A DNA stretch of 64,000 bases from Ryuthela nishihirai (GCA_038380435.1 JAWZYU010000019.1:22097801-22161800), one strand, 5' to 3'. Counted from the stretch's first letter, positions 35,321 through 47,126 are shown. Numbers and translations: made by a program. The notes: generated from the letters alone by a model not told the origin.

Positions 35321-35662
35321 TATAATAACGCCTCTGTATCCATGGAGACAAAGAATAACTTGAACAGAATCCACAAGAATCAAGAAGAAATATCAAGAAT
35401 ATTTATCTGAAGAGGACAATCCGTAAGAAAAAGAAACGCAGAACTGAAAGAAGGAAAACGGAAACGAATATATCTTGCAACAGACAAAATCATATCCCCC
35501 ACCTTCCTACTTTCATCCAGCGTAAATGAAAACTACACTGTACACGATTAGTAAATGTACGAACAAGGCCATGTCATCTTAACGAATGTATAATGGGATC
35601 TAAGAAGTGTTTGTGCAAGAGAGACACCCTTGATAACGATTTATACACGTTGGAAAGTGTTG

Positions 35663-35872
35663 GTAGGGTTTGGTTGTTTTCGCATGCAATGTGCTAAATG
35701 GACATGAAATATCACAAGGACTACAAGCACTCAGAGAAAGTTGGGGAAAAGAACCCACTGAGCAGTTGTTAGGAAACACACGGAAGCCATTCAGCGTGTT
35801 CTTTAACGTGTGTAGGGCAGGGCTCTTCCGTACATGGGGTCTTGGCTTAATGTCCCATCCGACGGACGCATT
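35663..35872 (-). mobile_element. SINE-A fragment
   Basis: 3' half of SINE-A on the minus strand, from the GGTTTGGTTGTTTT tail to the CCCATCCGACGGACG centre. Several deletions. Confidence 0.8.
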
Positions 35873-36089
35873 TCCTCTTTGCGTTTCATTACATCATTTC
35901 GTAAAAATACAAATGTTCTCGAATGCAAGATAATGTTTGCATTTTTGTCAATACAAGCAAGCAGTTAGGATTTCTAATCCCTCTTTCTACTTCGTTTTAC
36001 AAAATTTTGTCATTATTTTACTAGTTACGTTTAATACATTTGCAATAATTGAACCTAATGCCTTGAGAATATCTAACACTTATTCAAAA

Positions 36090-38385
36090 CACTCGACATT
36101 CACCAGATAGGCTGCATAAGTATATGATTGATTATATATTATTTAACAGCAAGTGGGCTAATTCTGTTAGGAATATCAGGTCATATAGGGGAGCTGAAAT
36201 TGAATCTGACCATTCCTTGTTAAAAGTGTTTTGCAACTTAAACTTAAGAAGTGTCGTGCTAAAGTTAAAAAAGTTACCTTTAACACTGAAGCTCTGAAAG
36301 ACCCAATTATAGATTGGGATGTACATTGATCTTACCATGCTAGGTTACTTAGTCATTATGACAGTCATAGTTTGCTCACTACTGAAGTTGAGGAAGAATG
36401 GCGTTTTAAACAGGCTTTTTTTGAAACTAACAGTACTCTTTTAGGAAAAAAGGAGCAGAGGAGGCAAAATTATTTGAGTGACAATGCACTTGATCTTATT
36501 GCGGAAAGGAAGAAGTGCACGAATGTCCATAATCAATACCCTGTTAGTCCTAATAGAAAGCATTACAAAAATCTTAATAAACGTGTAAAGAATCAGTTGG
36601 CAGCTGATAAGAATCTTTGGCTTCATGGTTTGGCTGACAAAGTCGTGGAACCAGTTAGACAGCACAACAGTAGAGAGCTGTACTAGATAGTTAATATTTT
36701 ATGTGGTAGAAAATGGAGAGGCATACAGGGATTGAAGGATAAACAAGGTAAGATTATAGATGGTGAGGATTCTGTTATGGCTAGGTGAGCTGAGCATTTC
36801 AGTGATGTTTTAAACAATGTGGTTAATTTGACTCCCATTGTTTGAAACGATGATAGATGCATTACTGGCGTTAATGTTGGCCCTACAATAGTCTGAAGTT
36901 ATTTTGGCTATTTCTGAACTTAAACTACACAAATCCCCAGAGGTAGATGAAATTACTACTGAAATGCTTAGAGCTGGCAAAATTTCGGTTACCACATGGA
37001 TGACTAAAATTTTGAGTATCTTTTATGATAAAGGCATTATTCCTAAGGATTTTTACCAGAGCTATTATCATTCCTATCTTTGAAAAAGGTGATCGCAGTT
37101 CTTATGATAACTATAGGGATATAAGCCTACTTTCTGTTCCAGGGGAAGTTCTTCGCATCATTGTGTTTAATAGAATTAAGAATCTGGTTGACAGTCAATT
37201 GTGTGATGAGCAATATGGATTCAGAAGTTGTAGGGGATGTGTAGATCAGATATTTTCACTTAGGCAGATTTTTGAGAAATGTTTAGAGTTTCAGAATCCT
37301 GTGATTATTAGCTTTGAAGATTTCAAAAAGGCTTTTGCTCTATTGATCGTGTGATCTCGTGGCATTCCCTACAAGTTAGTTAACATAAGGAAAAAATCTC
37401 TGTAATAACACAGATACATGTGTGAGAGTTGGTAAAGAAATTGGTTCAGCATTGCTTCTATTCTTCGACAAAGGTAGATATTTTCTCCTTTCCTCTTTAT
37501 TTTGGTTATTTGTTATATTATGCAAAATTCACCGCAAGAAAAATATTTTTGGGCTTAAATGATCTGGAGATCTGAAGATTTCTGATTTAAATTATGATGG
37601 TGATTTAGCTCTTTTGGCAAATGATGTTGATGAGATGAACTCTTTCATTCGAGCTTTTGATGAGACAGTTAGTGAGTAGGTTTGGTTATAAATAGAGAGA
37701 AAACTAAAGTGATGAAAATTGGTCATTCAGGCTGTGGTTCATTTAATCTGAAGGTTGCACTCTTGAACAGGTGTCACAGTTTAATTATTTTGGGAGCAAT
37801 GTAACAGATACTGGTGACGTGTGGCCTGAGATTAGCAGACGAATAGGGATTGCTGATGGGACTTTTAAGAATCTATGAAGAGTGTGGAGAAATTGGCATA
37901 TACAGTTAAAGACTAAAATTAGACTCTATAATAGCTTGATTCTTTCTAGAGTTAGTTATGGTAGTGAAACGTGGACCCTTTGTAAAAAGGATAACAAGAA
38001 ACGTGATGCTTTTGATTCTAGATCTTACGCAGTATATTGGGCATTAGGTGGTTCAACTTTATAAGTAATGATGAGGTTAGGCAAAGGAGTCAGCAACCTC
38101 CTTTAAGCAGCATATTGTGAAGAGAGAGACTCCATTATTTGGCCATGTTGCCCGTATGGATAATTATAGATTAGCGAATAGGTTTATGAACAGTGTGCCC
38201 AAAGGCCTCAGAAAGAGGGGGAGGACTAGGATGCATTGGACAGAAAATATCAAACAGCACCATGATAGAATTGGTCTACAATGGCCAGAAGCTGCTCAGG
38301 AGAGATGTGTTCGGAGAACTAAATTGCACGGTGTGGTTAGACCTCCGTAGACCATGGTTGCTTGAGGATGATGATGATGATTTTT
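36090..38385 (+). mobile_element. RTE-like LINE, decayed copy
   Basis: It covers the linker, RT and C-terminal regions (PEVDEITTEMLRAGK; FEDFKKAFA, with the catalytic region changed; SRVSYGSETWTL; NSVPKGLRKRGR) and ends in GATGATGATGAT at about 38369. Numerous stops and frameshifts. The YADD box reads as YDGD, so the copy has lost a catalytic residue. Confidence 0.9.
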
Positions 38386-40598
38386 TTTCACAATACATTT
38401 GTACTTGTAATCTTTTAATCTTCTAATACTAGTCGCTATAAGGTCAGCAATCGAAACCTCTAATTCTCACAGGTTCGTACTTTTACTATTAGTGTTATTT
38501 TCATGAAACATAACCCGAAGAATGACTCAGAGCATCAAATTTAATTCATAAGTTACTACACCAGGTAAAATTAGTAAACAAATAAAAATTTTATTTAAGG
38601 TTTAAATTGTTGAAAATATATTATTTATATATATGTAAATGAAAAGAATGAGAAAAGATTAAATAGCAATACTTGTCTTTTTTTTTTGTCTTTGCTTTTA
38701 AACATACAAGCGCATACCCAGGATTTAGTTTCAAGGGATTTACGAGAATTCAATTTCCGGGGAGGGTGTGTGTTTCTGATAATAAGACTTTAGTAGGGTT
38801 TCCCAATTACTAAAATATTCCACAGGACAGAAACAGTTAAAATCATATTCTATATGGAATAAAATTTTATAGCTATTTTTCAAATCTAGGCTTAGTGTCG
38901 GACGTATACTATGAGGGCTAAAATAAAATGCAAAGAAAACTGTTTTGGATTTCAAGGTAGAAAAGCATTTTTTAGCATTAGATTTGCAAGTAGAAAGTTT
39001 GAGATTTCGTTTTTCGAGACAACGCATTTTCCAGGGGAGCGGGGGTCCAGATCCCTCCCTTGGTCTCTCCTCTCAGAATATGTCCCTGTAGATATATGTA
39101 TTCATTTATTGGTATCATTTATTTTTCAGAATCTAACACTGCATTTCAATTTTGTGAGTCTTTATTTTTAAACGCATACTTTTAATTTTTCTTACTATTG
39201 CACGATTGCATATTTTTTTTATTATCTTCGTATATTTTTGTTAAAATCTAACACTGCGTTTTATTTTTAAAACATTTTTGGTCAAATTTTATTTTATATC
39301 AATATTCAATTTATATTTTATGAACTTTAGCATTGCTATGCAACGACCATAAGGAATTTGTGATAATACACCTCAATTCAGAACTTCGTCAAAACTGAAA
39401 GATAAACTAAAAGTCACCATTTTTTTCTACGGCAAGCCAGAGTTGGTTCTGTTCATCTTCGGTTAGGTTGTGTTTTGAGTAAACAGTTGTTCCGATAATG
39501 TTGGTTCCCTTTGTTTTCATTGAAACATGGCAAGAATCCAATTTAGTAGAGATTGATTGCACTAATAAGCCATATAATAATGGAAAATAGCTACTTTTGA
39601 TATTAACCTACCATTTTACTACTCAGCTTGTGTTTTGTAATTTTCTTTTGTGTTTCGACGTCATTAATTTATCATTCACCATTAAAATTCGGAACTTAAA
39701 CCAGTCAGAACCTGTTTGGTAATTGTTCTTTTCTACTTATTAAACATTGAAAGCAAATATTAAGCTTACTTTTAGATATACTTGTTGAGTTGACACTTTT
39801 ATATTCGTGACACGTATCTTGTTGATTATTCTTTGAAATTGAATAGAAGTACTCAAAAGACTTTCATCTCTCACTCGGTAGGGAAAAGCTTCCCATTTGA
39901 AATATCATTGTGCAATGTTGTCTTATTCTCAGAAACACACAAAACCGGATTTAGAAAAAAACAGTAGTAGGGGGGAGGGGAGGATGACTGGATCGAACCA
40001 GAATGTAGGCATAACGCCATTCCGGTATATAATTTTCCTTTCCCTTTAATGTGTTTTAAAAACATTTCTTGCAAAATGAGTGTGATATATAATATATTTT
40101 TTTTCACTGTCGTTCTTCTAACGTTTTCAAAAGGGGGAGGATATCGATTTAAAATCATTATATGTAGATTTTATATATCAAAACAGAATTATAATATCTT
40201 TAATGAGTCTAAAGTTTAGACAGAAATATTAATCAAACTTTAACACAAGTTCTAATCAGAATTTAAAATGCAAGAGTTACTAATAGGTTGCAAGGGCCAA
40301 TGAACATTTAGGAGTTACAGCTATTGATTCGATTCTTATTTGTGAAATCTTTATTACGTATATAAAATTTAGTGTGATGGCTTAATAATTATTGTTGAAG
40401 ATGAAATATATATTTTTTTCAGATGTAAAATGCTGTAAAATTATTTCTGTGCAAAAAAATGTTATTATAGCATAAATATTGATAATAAAGTAAACTTTAA
40501 CCTATCGAAAGTGTAGCAAAAACGATAGCGTTAAAGCGATTGATCTGTGTAGAGAAACCACGATAAATAAATATTTCTACTGAAAGAATATTCCTTAC
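38386..40598. other. AT-rich intronic DNA, about 2.2 kb
   Basis: No exon was recognised. Two segments (38705-39070 and 39935-40145) have GGGGGAG-rich parts resembling decayed hAT-like ends, but I cannot define borders. A direct repeat of AAAATCTAACACTGC-type sequence lies near 39129 and 39242. Confidence 0.35.
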
Positions 40599-40718
40599 CA
40601 TCTGAGCTCATCGCTAGTGAAGTAATGATAGACAGCATAGATTTATCCGGTATGCACTGGAATCCTCCGATTAAGTTTCTCCACTTAGGCCAAGTGATTT
40701 TAATTGCTTTTACCTTGT
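40599..40718 (-). CDS. Tie-type receptor exon: second half of Ig-like domain 1
   Basis: This 120-bp exon has an acceptor preceded by eight T residues (TTTTTTTTACAG) and a GATG|GTAAGG donor, and is phase 1 on both sides. It encodes 40 residues, including KITWPKWRN and GGFQCIPD. The cysteine in FQC pairs in position with the cysteine of the preceding exon, as expected for B and F strands of an Ig domain. The pattern lysine-rich, W-K, then G-x-F-x-C resembles the corresponding part of vertebrate Tie2 Ig1. It joins the Ig2 exon in frame so that the junction reads SSD-ADFLP. Confidence is a little lower than for the EGF exons because Ig sequences diverge quickly. Confidence 0.78.
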
Positions 40719-41435
40719 CTGTAAAAAAAACGATAAATTTTTCTACCAACATTTCGAAACATAAGATGAAAGAGTAAGCAAATATTTCGAATTTAGTATC
40801 AAAGAGTATAGTCAACACAGTGAAACATTGACAGAATTATCTCCATAAAATATTTACGTTTGATGTTTTCTCCAATTCAGTTTGGGAAACATCGCATCAT
40901 GGATTCTTTGCACAATTTGATATTTTTTTTCTGACAATATGAAGTCTGGTGACAGAAGACAGATTTCCTAAAACAAAAGCACTTGAAAATGTTGGATAAA
41001 CCCAGAAGTCGAAATAGTAGAAATGATAATATTGACAGTCAGTAATATGAAATTCGAACAAACATCGTTAACTTCCATGGGATCCAAAAAAGGATGTGTA
41101 ATAGTACCCTCTCCAACTGGAAACTTACAACACCGTGAGAAATAAGTCCTTTCCCGTGAGAAACCTTACAACACCGTGAGAAATAAGTTCCATGTTTTAT
41201 TTACTGGAAATATATATAAAAAGCTTTTTTGCCTTTTTCCACTCTCATCTCCCGCAAACACAACTGCCGTTGTCCTTGACACTGATTTTGGATCAGTCAG
41301 CAATCAATGAGAGATGAATGATGACCTTTCTTAAGGCCAACATTTGTCGGAATACTTGCATCTGTCTGTTCAAGTGAGTAGATCTCAAAGAGTAACACAT
41401 TATACAGGTGGCCATTAAACAGACACATCATAAAA
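40719..41435. other. Intron between the two Ig1 exons
   Basis: Contains a tandem duplication of ACACCGTGAGAAATAAGT at about 41132 and 41172. Nothing else was recognised. Confidence 0.45.
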
Positions 41436-41574
41436 TTACCATCTGTCTCCCAACAGCTGTTCCAGTGGGTCCCCTCCCCCAACCTTCTCTGAGCCTTCGG
41501 GGTCCATGTGACCTGGCCATTTAGCCCATGGTGTGCAAAAAAGTGCCGCTCAGAGGTAAAACAACCCAACCCAT
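41436..41574 (+). mobile_element. SINE-A, 5'-truncated
   Basis: Only the 3' third is present, from ACCATCTGTCTCCC to ACAACCCAACCC. CATCATAAAA lies on both sides, consistent with a target duplication after incomplete reverse transcription. Confidence 0.9.
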
Positions 41575-41589
41575 CATAAAAGTGTGTTT

Positions 41590-41790
41590 TACAGTTTCTG
41601 TGGCTCAGTGGTATTGCGTTGGTTCGCAGTCACACTGCTAACTGTTGGGATTCCGGACTCGTATGGCGAGATCGCATGATCTTCTGTTCTGTCATAACCT
41701 GCAGAGATGCTAGTAAGCTTTGCTGGTCTGATCGCAAATTAAAAAGATTGTGTGTTTAATACACACATTAATTTTTTTAATAAAATAGGA
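41590..41790 (+). other. Possible tRNA-derived sequence
   Basis: Begins TGTGGCTCAGTGGTATTGCG, similar to an A box, but the B box is poor. It may be an old SINE of another family. The inverted repeat GGAAAAACGC...GCGTTTTTCC follows at about 41789-41823. Confidence 0.3.
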
Positions 41791-42205
41791 AAAACGCGAT
41801 TAAGTTCTTAATAGCGTTTTTCCTTTTCAGAGGAACTCTCCTCACCCGACTGGTGTTATGATTCTGTTCCTCCCTGAAATTTGAAAGACGAAAATTCAAG
41901 TAACCGTAAATGAAATGGAAAACAAACTTTTGCTTAAAAATTCACATCTGAAAATGAGGTAAACATTTGTTCTTATATCGGATATGAGTATTAATAACAA
42001 ATGTACTTTTATTTCAAAGTACCTCATTATGCAGTTTATTTGAAGTTTTTTCATTCTCTTAAAAATTACAGTACAATATAAATTCATGTTCCATAACTAA
42101 ATAATCTATTTAATATTTCAGTTTAAAATAAAAATGTGAAAATTCTAAAAGATTCAAAATCATAACGATATAAATAATTCAATTGAAAATATGCAGAGAA
42201 CTTAC

Positions 42206-42388
42206 CGCTATCATGCACTCGAAATATATTACGTTTTAAAACTTTGGGATGAATGTTTCCTCTTATGTAGGTATCAAACTTCAAGCTTCGTGAAAGAGCA
42301 TCAGTTGCTAGGAAACATTCTTGAGAATGTTGTTGGTAAGCATTCACTACAAAATTTTTGTGCAAAGAAACCACGTCCAGAAGATTTT
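42206..42388 (-). CDS. Tie-type receptor exon: first half of Ig-like domain 1
   Basis: This 183-bp exon has a long poly-T tract and TCAG acceptor and a GCG|GTAAGT donor, and is phase 1 on both sides. It encodes 61 residues. A single cysteine in QECFLATD fits the B-strand cysteine of Ig1, and the downstream exon supplies its partner. The frame runs into the intron at both ends, so the visible open frame is longer than the exon. Upstream the chain either continues at 55928-55986 or at a signal-peptide exon that I could not find. Identification rests on position (two exons before Ig2), phase and weak Tie2 Ig1 similarity. Confidence 0.75.
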
Positions 42389-42652
42389 CTGAAAAAAAAA
42401 AAGCGTTGAAAATCATGTCTCTAGATTAGTACACTATTACACAAAAGTTAATTTGCAACCCCATGTTTTGCAAGTGTTAATCTAAAAACTTCTAAAATCA
42501 GCTCTTTTATGGAAAAATAGGATTGAAGATAAATAACTACAGTTTTCAACAGTATTCTTTCGATACATAAGAGTTATGGAAAGAACTGCAATTGGAGTTT
42601 TTGGTTTTGAAAGAAATTCTATTATTTCTATTTTTCAAGTCTATTTTTCGAA

Positions 42653-42722
42653 GTAAGTATTCTTCCTTGGTAATAGAAATTGCCATCACTGTGATCTATT
42701 ACCAAGAAGAATTACTTCGAGA
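42653..42722. repeat. Hairpin with stem of about 27 bp
   Basis: TCGAAGTAAGTATTCTTCC and TTGGTAATAGA are followed, after a loop of about 17 bases, by their near-perfect inverted copy. It lies about 270 bp upstream of the Ig1 acceptor, within the receptor intron. Confidence 0.8.
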
Positions 42723-43164
42723 GCAGGAGATCCTAGTTTAGAATATAGGAAAAGTGAGTAATTGAAAATGTCAGGAAGAGACGGAAAAGTTACGATTTGA
42801 TAGACTGGCGTGTAATACGCAATTCGAGAAAAAAATAATTTTTAATGCAATAATTTATTCTTAGATGTCAATTAGCAGTTTTTGCCAAAGCAAATTAACC
42901 CTCTGTGCAGAGTTCATTTGCTTTAATTCTTTTTGGTTCTGTTTCTGAAAAATAAGATATTGTTTACTGTCTCTCCATCTGTACACATTCTTTTTTTGTT
43001 TTAATAAAAAAATAAAACATTTTTCAAGTTTTATAAGTGCTAATGAAATATTATCATTCGCATTTTTCGAATCTTTCAATTTTGCTGCTGTCACAGTCTC
43101 CACAACTAGAAGTAGAATTTCCAAGAATTTGGGAAATGAAAATTTCTAAACTAATATTATACAC

Positions 43165-43711
43165 CAGGCATGTCCAACCCGCGACCCACAAAATCGTAAA
43201 GTTTACGTGTTTACGACATAAGCTTTCAACATGATTCGGTGATTTTTCAGCGATTTTTTGATATCCCACTAGCTTGATGTTGCCCTTTTTTAATTTTATA
43301 ACAAAATATAAGAAAATAAATTAAGTTTTATTATTCACATACATTAACTATATTATATATTTTATGAGCGACCCAAAACAATTCATCTTCACTCAATGTG
43401 GCCCACGGAAGTCAAATCTTCACTCAATGTGGCCCACGGAAGTCAAATCTTCACTCAATGTGGCCCACGGAAGTCAAATCTTCACTCAATGTGGCCCACG
43501 GAAGTCAAACCTTCACTCAATGTGGCCCACGGAAGTCAAATCTTCACTCAATGTGGCCCAGGGAAGTCAAATCTTCACTCAATGTGGCTCATGGAAGTCA
43601 AACCTTCACTCAATGTGGCCCACGGAAGTCAAATCTTCACTCAATGTGGCCCACGGAAGTCAAATCTTCACTCAATGTGGCCCAAGGAAGTCAAAAGGTT
43701 GGACACGCCTG
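43165..43711. mobile_element. hAT-like non-autonomous element carrying a minisatellite
   Basis: The inverted ends are CAGGCATGTCCAACC and GGTTGGACACGCCTG (14 of 15 match). An exact 8-bp target duplication TTATACAC is at 43157-43164 and 43712-43719, the length typical of hAT elements. The 3' half is a tandem array of a 31-bp unit (see next entry). No transposase is present. Confidence 0.93.
43385..43696. repeat. 31-bp tandem array, 10 units
   Basis: The units, anchored on CAATGTGGCCC at 43394 and every 31 bp to 43673, differ at only a few positions. There are no spacers, so this is a minisatellite and not a CRISPR array. Because 31 is not a multiple of three, all three plus-strand frames stay open and give three overlapping repetitive frames, which I treat as non-coding. 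Confidence 0.95.
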
Positions 43712-43865
43712 TTATACACGATCTATTTATGATAAAGATTTAAAATTTTGGTGGTCGAATGTGATGATTAACCCATATTTAGGAAGTTTAGGAAGAATAT
43801 GGAAATATATCAAAAATATGTTTTGAAATATTCAAAATGTGAATATGAGCACGGTGCTAATATAA

Positions 43866-44071
43866 AATAAAAAATAAATACCCCCTCAAGCAGCTGCTTG
43901 CCACAGAGGTCTGACAGGAGCCTGCCAGTTTATATGCCAAAGTAGAAGATCTGAGAGAATGGGAGGACCTCAGCAGAAAAACAACACATACAACCATGCC
44001 TTACCCGGGGCTCGAACCCAGGTCCCTTAGATCAGTAGCCAAGCGCGCTAACCACTCGGCCATGGGACGGC
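43866..44071 (-). mobile_element. SINE-B, full length
   Basis: Complete copy with the head at the high-coordinate end (CCATGGCCGAGTGGTTAGCG on the minus strand). Confidence 0.92.
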
Positions 44072-44834
44072 TACTATACTCCACTTAATTTCATGTTGCT
44101 CTTCATAAAGCTATTATTAATTGTCAATATAGTTAAAAATTTATCGTTATGCTAGGAACTTTTTTAACTTCCGCCTAAACAATATGGTAAATGTTTATCT
44201 TTAGGACAGTTTTAGACTATTCTGATTCAAACACTTAGCAGTTGTACCTGCTGTTTGGCTAGTATTTAAGAAAGATGGTGAATTATTTTGAAACTGTGAT
44301 GTAGAATAAACAGTTATTTTCGCAAATTCAAAGCCACTCGATTGTAAAAATTATCTCATCTCCAAAACATTATTGAGTCAGTTGGCCAAACTTAACTTTA
44401 CACTTTACGAGATCGCACGTAAGGGCGATTGTAGCCAATTAGCAATATTCGGAAGCAGCTTGAAACGAACTCAGTAATCCTACATCAGATCGACAATATT
44501 ACCAATTTAACCTTAATTGTTACGAAATGACTTAAGAGAAGAAATCAGTTAAAGAAGCAAATGAAATGTTTTAAACCTCTGAAATTAGGTGCTGTTATTA
44601 AAATCATTCGTAAAACTGCAGCATTTATTTGAGCCTTTAAAGATGCCCACACTGACTGTGGCACTGAAACACTCCTCTATTATCCAAAGCTTGGCATGAT
44701 AGATTGCATATCATTATGACAAACGTGGTTTGTTTACAAGTGTGGTTGAAGAAGAATTGGACCATTTTATGCAGGTTATTTTTGAAACCAACGCGGCTTG
44801 GAAAAGGCATAGGAGACAGAGTCATTTGAGTACT

Positions 44835-45221
44835 GGGGCGGGGGTGGCTCAGTCGGTAGCGCGCCAGGCTCGCAATCTGTAGTTCCCAGGTTCGAGTCCC
44901 AGCTGAGTCAGCGTTGAGATTTATCTCCGCAAAATTCCCCGCCCTGCCCACAGTCAGTATGGGACACCGATGGGCTTGGAAAGACCGCCGTTCTTCGGAT
45001 GGGACGTTAAGCCGTGGCCCCGTGTGCGGGAGAGCCATACCCTGTGCACGTTAAAGAACACGCTGGATGGCCTTGACGGGAGGCTACCATCTGTCTCCCA
45101 ACAGCTGTTCCAGTGGGTCCCCTCCCCCAACCTTCTCTGAGCCTTCGGGGTTCATGTGACCTGGCCATTTAGCCCATGGTGTGCAAAAAAGTGCCGCTCA
45201 GAGGTAAAACAACCCAACCCA
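44835..45221 (+). mobile_element. SINE-A, full length (left end of composite)
   Basis: Complete SINE-A. The duplication CATTTGAGTACT lies immediately upstream (44823-44834), but its partner is not at this SINE's 3' end; it is at 46346-46357, after a second SINE-A part. Confidence 0.93.
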
Positions 45222-46044
45222 AAGCCTACATAATGGGAATGCTAGCCATTTTCCGTGTTAGCAAGCGCGCACATGAGGGCAGTACTGTTCCGCGGTAAGC
45301 TAACCTACACTAATGATAAGAATATAGAGAGATATTCGAAGTCATATGGTAAAGAATCAGACAGATGGCTAATCAAGTACAATAAACTAGAATCTTTCTC
45401 AGAGTTGCAAACGGGAATAATGAATCCTTAAATACTATACGAATGCTGTTGAAAATCCCATTCACATAACACAGAAATTTTCTATTATTTTGTTAGGGCA
45501 GTGTAACTCAGTTCCATATGTTGTAAAGGTTTCTACGATTCCGAAATATTATTTATTCAAAAGTGATCTCAGAATTTTTTTCCAATTACTCATGTCATCG
45601 TTACGTTGCCCACATATTGATGCAGCCACGTGTCTTGCAGATCCAGTTTGGAATAGATTCGATAGAAACTGAGTTTTGCTTCTGCAAAACATCACACAAT
45701 ACTGCATCATCGTTCAGACTTCTACTTAAAAACAGCAGAAAGTAGACAGAATAGTAAATAATTACTTACGAACAAATCCGCATCAGAATCCAATTTTGAA
45801 GCAAGCGGTAAACAGCGTAATTACCTAAACTGCTACGAAGCAAGTAAAAAGCAAAACAGCGGATCGCCAGCGCCAAATAGTACGGCCAAGCGGACGAAAA
45901 TGTAACTAGGGCTGCCGCCGCTTCATGTCTTGAAATCGGCAGACATTCCGATTACCTAGGCAACGGATAACTTCTCTCATTCATCACTTGCTACCTCATT
46001 CATCCCTTTCCACCATTAACCTATTATTCAATAGCAACTACTGC
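45222..46044. other. Non-repeat passenger DNA inside the composite
   Basis: About 820 bp between the two SINE-A parts. The segment at about 45770-46040 is relatively GC- and CpG-rich (GCGGATCGCC, GGCCAAGCGGACG, GCCGCCGC) for this window. On the minus strand a GTTC|GTAAGT donor-like site lies at about 45770. No domain was recognised. Confidence 0.5.
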
Positions 46045-46345
46045 CGATAACGTCGCAAAACTCCCCGCCCTTCCCACGGTCAGAAGGGGACACCGATGGG
46101 CTTGGAAAGGCCGCCGTCCGTCGGATGGGACGTTAAGCCGTGACCCCGTGTGCGGGAGAGCCATACCCTGTGCACGTTAAAGAACACGCTGGATGGCCTT
46201 GACGGGAGGCTACCATCTGTCTCCCAACAGCTGTTCCAGTGGGTCCCCTCCCCCAACCTTCTCTGAGTCTTCGGGGTCCATGTGACCTGGCCATTTAGCC
46301 CATGGTGTGCAAAAAAGTGCCGCTCAGAGGTAAAACAACCCAACC
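46045..46345 (+). mobile_element. SINE-A, 5'-truncated (right end of composite)
   Basis: Starts within the head-proximal GCAAAACTCCCCGCCC and runs to the AACCCAACCC tail, directly followed by the right-hand copy of the 12-bp duplication. Confidence 0.93.
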
Positions 46346-47126
46346 CATTTGAGTACTAAGGTGTATCTATCGTAAAAATGAATTAAGGGAAGAATTGAAT
46401 TAAAGCTTTATTAGTCACAACAAGAGACTAATAGATTTGAAAGAATTATTTGAACGTTGATAAGTATCTCTGACCTGATATCTGGTAGAGAATGCAATTA
46501 AACAGCAGAACGTTAGTTACTTGTACAACGTAGAAAATATTTTATGGGGAAAGCACGGAATGATGTACAGGGATTCAAGAACTAAGGTAATAGGATTATT
46601 GGTGAGGATTCGGCCATGAAACTGTGGTCTGGTAATTTCGAGGATTTTCTGAATATTATTTGCTATGAATTTACGTGTATTAAGTGTTTAATGATAGCCC
46701 TTTCTCACTAACTAGAGTTATTTTGGCAATCAAAAAACAAAATTTTCACATTTCACAAGGGAAACGAAATTACTACTAAGACGCAGAGAACTGGGGACTT
46801 CCCAATCTGTGTGCTGTGAATCAGCTTCAGATGTGCTGCGAATTATTACGTTAAAGCAAAATTTTCAGGATTAAATCTTTTTTACGGTAAAGTGTAGTTC
46901 TTCAAGATTTTATTACGAGGTATAATTATTTCCTATTTTAAGACAGGTAATCGCAATTTATTTTGTGTTTCTGATAAAGCTTTTTCCTCATTGTACTTAA
47001 TGAAATGAAACAATCTATAGCGATCAAGTAACTACGTTATAGACAATGCATGTGTATTTAACCACACGCTGTGCGCTAATAATTTTGTCCTATAGCTCAG
47101 TTTACTGAGGCAGTGCTTCCCAACCG

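Larger units (their letters stand above)
44690..46870 (+). mobile_element. Ancient RTE-like LINE, interrupted
   Basis: The parts at 44690-44834 and 46346-46870 align, with heavy divergence, to consecutive parts of the long RTE copy (50565-50710 and onward through the GTACAGGGATT and GGTGAGGATTC blocks). Between them sits a 1.5-kb composite SINE insertion bounded by an exact 12-bp duplication. This is the oldest-looking RTE copy here. Confidence 0.75.

Noticed and set aside
42861..43124. Minus-strand 87-codon frame starting MEILLLVVE as a possible signal-peptide exon for the receptor
   Set aside because: The start is only weakly signal-like, there is no donor with the needed phase, and the frame ends in lysine-rich low-complexity sequence.
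43385..43696. CRISPR-like regular repeats of 31 bp
   Set aside because: The units are contiguous with no spacers, and the genome is eukaryotic.
43364..43826. Three overlapping plus-strand open frames of 115-142 codons with repetitive protein sequence
   Set aside because: They are the three frames of a 31-bp tandem array inside a hAT-like element; no splice or start context supports a gene.
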